Positions 29,051 through 32,440 of a stretch of DNA of 32,440 nt are shown here, one piece after another. The notes under the pieces were generated by a model. That model was not told the origin of the DNA. It saw only the letters and a list, made by a program, of their open reading frames with translations, and ran no database searches. The position numbers were made by a program, and so were the translations under genes. The stretch's first letter is position 1. Every line of letters begins with the position of its first letter. Source of the DNA: Candidatus Levyibacteriota bacterium (GTDB taxonomy: Bacteria; Patescibacteria; Microgenomatia; Levybacterales; UBA12049); NCBI GenBank assembly GCA_003173915.1, contig PPGL01000095.1, positions 1 to 32,440 on the forward strand. Reading direction: 5' to 3'.

Positions 29051-30832
29051 CTATTGCGTCACCTCTTTTTTTGACAACTGCTGTAACAGCGGGGAAAGTT
29101 TGGTTTGTAGCAGGAGTATTTTTTCTTCGTCTCCTTGTTTCTCACTTTGTGTAAGTTCCTGTGTTATATGCTTTATCTGTGTTTTTAAGCCCAACACAGA
29201 TAACTCTTCTGCGATTTTTTTTACTTCTTCACCATACTGATTGTCTGTGGAAAATATTGGTAGAGGAAGCAAAAAACATCTATCAAAAGCGTTTGTTAAT
29301 TCAGAAGGAAGTGTTTTTACAAAAAGAGCCATATCAGTTGTTTTTTTAGAATCTACAAATTTTCCCAGTGCCGTAAGAATTTTCCCAAACGCTGGGGTTT
29401 GCCAGAAATACTGCGCAAGCAAGTCAGAAAGAGTTGGCAAGAGAAGATCTGAGCGTGGGTATTGAACAACAAGTGCTGTGAGATACTCTTCTAAGATATC
29501 TTCACGCGGACGCTGGGTCTTATTTATCATCACAGGATCTGCTTTAATAATATCCCGCTTGGCAATTTTTTCAATTTCACGCGTAAGTGTCTCATAAGAT
29601 GTATTAAGCGTTTTGGAAAGAAGATGCAAGTAATGTTCTTTTACAATTTCATTTGAAATTTGTGCAATGTGTGGAAGGAGCTCTAGACCAATATGTTTTT
29701 TCCCCTCTGCACTATCTTTAGAGTATTTTTGCAGTGTTAGCTCAAGAATCACATCGTAAACAGGAATATCGTGTTTGACTGCTTTTTTAAATGCAATTGC
29801 ATCGGTTTTTATTGCTTCATCTGGATCTTTTCCTCCAGGAATAGCAATAACTGTAGTTGTCATCCCTTTTCTTTCTAAAATTGATAGACTTCTTTTTAGC
29901 GCTTCTTGACCAGCACTATCGCTATCAAGACACATAGTAATTTTATGGGCAAATCGAGAAATAAGGCTTACTTGCTCGTCAGTGAGTGCTGTTCCTTTAA
30001 TAGCAACAGTGTTTGTGATTCCTTCCTGAAAGGCTGCAATAACATCAAATTCTCCTTCCATAATAATAGCCTGATCTTCTTTTTTTATTGCCTCCTTACT
30101 ACTATTTAGGCCAAAAAATACACTTCCTTTATGATAAATAAGTGTTTCGCGCGTATTAATATATTTGGACCCATCATTAGTACTTGTCAGGACTCGGCCA
30201 GAAAAACCAATAATATTCCCTCGGTGATCATAGAGTGGAAACATAAGCCTGTCATAGAAAAAATCAACAAGTCTTCCATTTCTTCGCGTGACAAGTCCCG
30301 CTTCAAAAAGATCATCTGCTTTGTATCCTTTCTTTTCTAAAAGATAACGAGTCAGTGCATTTCCACTTCCTGGTGCGAATCCAAGCATGTAGGTTTTGAT
30401 TGTCTGTGGTTTTATTTTTCTATTTTCTAAATAGGCTAATGCTTGTTTGCCAACTGCATGCTTGGTAAGTAAAAAGTGATAAAATTCTGCCGAAATTGCA
30501 TTTATTGTATACAAGAGTTCTTTTTTTGTACTGGTTGCACTATCAAATCCTTTTTGTATAAGGGTAATTCCTGTTTTATCTGCCAAAAAACGCAGCGCTT
30601 CAGGAAATTCCATATGCTCATATTCCATAAGAAACGAAAAGCAATCCCCTCCTTTACTGCAGCCAAAGCAATGCCAAATTTGTCTTTCTGGAGATACAAC
30701 AAATGATGGAGTTTTTTCGCCGTGAAAGGGGCAATTTGCTTTAAAATTTTGCCCCATTTTTTTTAATGGGACGTATGACTGAATAAGTGCAACAATATCG
30801 GTCTTATTCCTAACTTCGCTAACTTGATCCAT
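29051..30832 (-). CDS. dnaG: DNA primase
   Basis: 593 residues. The N-terminal CHC2 zinc finger is C34-x2-H37 ... C55-x2-C58 (NCPFHGEKTPSFVVSPERQ, HCFGCSKGG). The core has YDRLMFPLYDHRGNIIGFSG (194-212), and the TOPRIM motifs are IIMEGEFDVI (Glu259) and CLDSDSAGQEA (Asp303, Asp305). A C-terminal helical region would bind replicative helicase. It synthesises RNA primers at replication forks. It sits directly upstream of rpoD, 132 bp away on the same strand. TACAAT near 30850-30855 lies 17 nt before the ATG, so a short leader is likely. Confidence 0.95.
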   Translation of the reverse strand: MDQVSEVRNKTDIVALIQSYVPLKKMGQNFKANCPFHGEKTPSFVVSPERQIWHCFGCSKGGDCFSFLMEYEHMEFPEALRFLADKTGITLIQKGFDSATSTKKELLYTINAISAEFYHFLLTKHAVGKQALAYLENRKIKPQTIKTYMLGFAPGSGNALTRYLLEKKGYKADDLFEAGLVTRRNGRLVDFFYDRLMFPLYDHRGNIIGFSGRVLTSTNDGSKYINTRETLIYHKGSVFFGLNSSKEAIKKEDQAIIMEGEFDVIAAFQEGITNTVAIKGTALTDEQVSLISRFAHKITMCLDSDSAGQEALKRSLSILERKGMTTTVIAIPGGKDPDEAIKTDAIAFKKAVKHDIPVYDVILELTLQKYSKDSAEGKKHIGLELLPHIAQISNEIVKEHYLHLLSKTLNTSYETLTREIEKIAKRDIIKADPVMINKTQRPREDILEEYLTALVVQYPRSDLLLPTLSDLLAQYFWQTPAFGKILTALGKFVDSKKTTDMALFVKTLPSELTNAFDRCFLLPLPIFSTDNQYGEEVKKIAEELSVLGLKTQIKHITQELTQSEKQGDEEKILLLQTKLSPLLQQLSKKEVTQ

Positions 30833-30910
30833 ATGATGTCTGGCCTTCTATTGTAGCACCACCAAGCAAAACCTGCAGCGGCAAGAAACCCAGATGTCAT
30901 AGCTATAGGC

Positions 30911-30939
30911 TTGATTTTTAACAATTCATGTGCTATTGT
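30911..30939 (+). promoter_or_regulatory. Promoter of the 354-aa gene
   Basis: TTGATT (30911-30916), a 17-bp spacer, TATTGT (30934-30939), then 7 nt to the ATG at 30947. It lies within the longer frame and so decides the start. It is divergent from dnaG. Confidence 0.65.
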
Positions 30940-30946
30940 ACAACCT

Positions 30947-32011
30947 ATGTCAGCACCAGGAGGAAAAGACCATCCGTTTGATCCTAGAAAACTTGCCGGA
31001 CTTAAATCCACAACAGAAAGGCAAAGTAATGGAGGTTTGCTTAGAAGATTTGGTAATCAACAAGAAACAGAACCAACATATACTCAGCTTCGCTTAACCC
31101 CCGAACCCAGACATAGTCAAATTCTTTATAATCTTTTTGCTCGAATAGAAAATACAGAAGGAAAAAGAGGAATTCCGAATCAATATGTAACTGATCAAGG
31201 CAAGCCCACAATGCAAATAAGTATTCCTGTCACCGAACTTTTCCAACTTATTAGAAATGCAAGAGCGCTTGATAATGATCAGTTTGTAGCACTTGTCGAG
31301 AGAGTTCGAGATGTTATAGGCAATACAGTAACTCAACTTAGTCTGCAAGAAAGTTATCAGACATACCTTTCTCTAAACGTCCATGAAGATAAATTAGCTG
31401 CTCGTGAAGAATGGAAAAAAGATGCAGAAAGACATATTAATAATATTTTCTTTGCTCTCGAGTTAGAAAGATTAGGACAACTAGATGGGCTTGATCTCGC
31501 AATCACTCCAGAACAAAAAGCACGATGCGGCATGGATAATGTCAAAGATCTTCGTGCTGCTGCAGAATTATTAAATATTTTATTTGTGTATGATTCATTA
31601 CAAGAAGCAACTGCATTACATCAAACATTTGATATGCTCCCTGATGAATCTATAATGGATGCTGTAACACAAAGGACAGGTCCTAAGGGAATGAGAGCAA
31701 TGACCTCTCAACAAGCAGAGGCAATTTTTGAAAGAGTTAGAGCAGGACTTAGAGAAGCCCTTTCTGACGAAGCGTTTAGAGGAGTCTATGGGAATGACGA
31801 GGCTCTTCAACAGCAAGGAGATACTTCAGCTTTAGAAACCCCAACTCTACCAAGAAAAGCTATTCTCCAACCCCTCCCTGATGAAACAGACGGCAAAGGA
31901 TATATTGCAGATCAACCAACAATAGTTCATGGAGAAACTCTTCGTACTCCTACATCACCTGAAGATACTACCCCAAGAAGAACGCCAAAACGTGATGATA
32001 GTGGAGAATAA
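30947..32011 (+). CDS. Unknown 354-aa protein with helical body and disordered C-tail
   Basis: 354 residues, not recognised. The basic/polar N terminus (MSAPGGKDHPFDPRKLAGLK) is followed by a helical middle (about 65-285), with FQLIRNARALDNDQFVALVE, then NNIFFALELERLGQLDGLDL and AAELLNILFVYDSLQEA. A Pro/Thr/Asp-rich tail (about 290-354) looks disordered. There is no signal peptide or TM helix. In size, composition and style it resembles the 475-aa gene at 16687, but I see no clear shared motif. It lies between dnaG and purA, in a core-gene setting, so it may be a lineage-specific core protein. Confidence 0.7.
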   Translation: MSAPGGKDHPFDPRKLAGLKSTTERQSNGGLLRRFGNQQETEPTYTQLRLTPEPRHSQILYNLFARIENTEGKRGIPNQYVTDQGKPTMQISIPVTELFQLIRNARALDNDQFVALVERVRDVIGNTVTQLSLQESYQTYLSLNVHEDKLAAREEWKKDAERHINNIFFALELERLGQLDGLDLAITPEQKARCGMDNVKDLRAAAELLNILFVYDSLQEATALHQTFDMLPDESIMDAVTQRTGPKGMRAMTSQQAEAIFERVRAGLREALSDEAFRGVYGNDEALQQQGDTSALETPTLPRKAILQPLPDETDGKGYIADQPTIVHGETLRTPTSPEDTTPRRTPKRDDSGE

Positions 32012-32069
32012 CAATAATCTTCCTTCGCCTTGCTTTTCTTTTCAATCCCACGTACAATAAACTCCGGTC

Positions 32070-32440
32070 ATGAGAAAGTCTACCCCTGGATTTGCAGACG
32101 TTTTAGTAGGGCTCCAATACGGTGACGAAGGAAAAGCCAAAGTCATTGATCTTATCGCACAAAATTATGACATTATTGCAAGATTTAATGGTGGAGCAAA
32201 TGCCGGACACACAATAGAGACAGACAAAGGTCGTGTGTCACTTCATCAAATTCCCTCTGGTATTTTTTATCAAGACAAACTTCTCTATGTTGGCTCTGGA
32301 TGCGTTGTTGACATGGAAAAAATGGTCAAAGAAATCCAAGAAATAAAAAATTTAGGAGTCGATATAAAAGATAGGCTTTTTATTTCAGACCAAGCATCTA
32401 TTGTTCAGCCGCATCATATTTTAGTTGATATCCATACAGG
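32070..32440 (+). CDS. purA: Adenylosuccinate synthetase, N-terminal part (runs off the right edge)
   Basis: The first ~123 residues of PurA, which joins IMP and aspartate with GTP in AMP synthesis. The phosphate-binding loop is GLQYGDEGKAKVIDLIA, followed by the IMP-binding FNGGANAGHTIETDKG, HQIPSGIFYQDK and GSGCVVDMEKM. The usual loop is GxQWGDEGKGK, so this one has Tyr for Trp and Ala for Gly but keeps Asp and Lys. TACAAT (near 32053-32058) precedes the ATG by 11 nt. The C-terminal two thirds lie outside the window. Confidence 0.92.
   Translation, partial: MRKSTPGFADVLVGLQYGDEGKAKVIDLIAQNYDIIARFNGGANAGHTIETDKGRVSLHQIPSGIFYQDKLLYVGSGCVVDMEKMVKEIQEIKNLGVDIKDRLFISDQASIVQPHHILVDIHT

Noticed and set aside
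29001..30706. Several plus-strand frames opposite dnaG
   Set aside because: Antisense shadows of a clear DnaG; Cys/Phe/Ser-rich with no family resemblance.

Overview
The window looks like chromosomal DNA from a low-GC bacterium, most probably a Candidate Phyla Radiation (Patescibacteria) lineage such as Microgenomates. This placement is an inference. It rests on AT-rich sequence, many small standalone domain proteins, a group I intron inside a tRNA gene, a serine-recombinase cassette of a type I associate with CPR genomes, and genes whose -10 box sits only 5-9 nt before the start codon, which implies leaderless mRNAs. Only genes inside operons, plus a few others, carry strong AAGGAGGTG-type Shine-Dalgarno sequences. 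In several cases the promoter lies inside the longest possible reading frame, so I moved those starts downstream.

Layout. 1-6.3 kb: a minus-strand-biased set of small enzymes and stress-type proteins. It holds a partial glycerol kinase, two VOC/glyoxalase-fold proteins, an ABM monooxygenase with a TPR protein, an ArsR-AHSA1 operon, a DHFR-like reductase, an NAD(P)-binding reductase and a secreted Yx(FWY)xxD protein; DUF3175 is on the plus strand. 6.3-10.3 kb: a plus-strand operon for an anchored PhnD-like binding protein, a PAS-HAMP histidine kinase and a receiver-only response regulator, with no transporter genes. 10.4-16.5 kb: DUF1801, small membrane and secreted proteins (PsiE-like, YgjV-like, LapA-like, a bPH2-type PH-domain protein), a Gln-rich repeat protein and hypotheticals.

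16.6-23.3 kb: an unrecognised 475-aa gene flanked by 37-bp direct repeats, then a three-gene plus-strand cassette of C5 DNA methyltransferase, HerA-type ATPase and a large winged-helix/NurA-like nuclease. This is the best candidate here for an uncharacterised genome-defence or DNA-processing system.

23.3-27.5 kb: an accessory region unusually rich in structured non-coding DNA. It has a hairpin array with a shared loop sequence, a pseudoknotted leader in front of a YidD-like gene, overlapping hairpins that look like a conditional terminator, a GC-richer 320-nt stretch, and a large serine recombinase split by a -1 frame change. The recombinase ends inside the 3' end of a tRNA-Asn gene, which suggests the tRNA is the integration site. 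The tRNA itself is split in its anticodon by a compact 188-nt group I intron.

27.8-32.4 kb: housekeeping core, with rpoD and dnaG on the minus strand, an unknown 354-aa protein, and the start of purA. All functional names come from motif and sequence recognition by eye; no database search was run.
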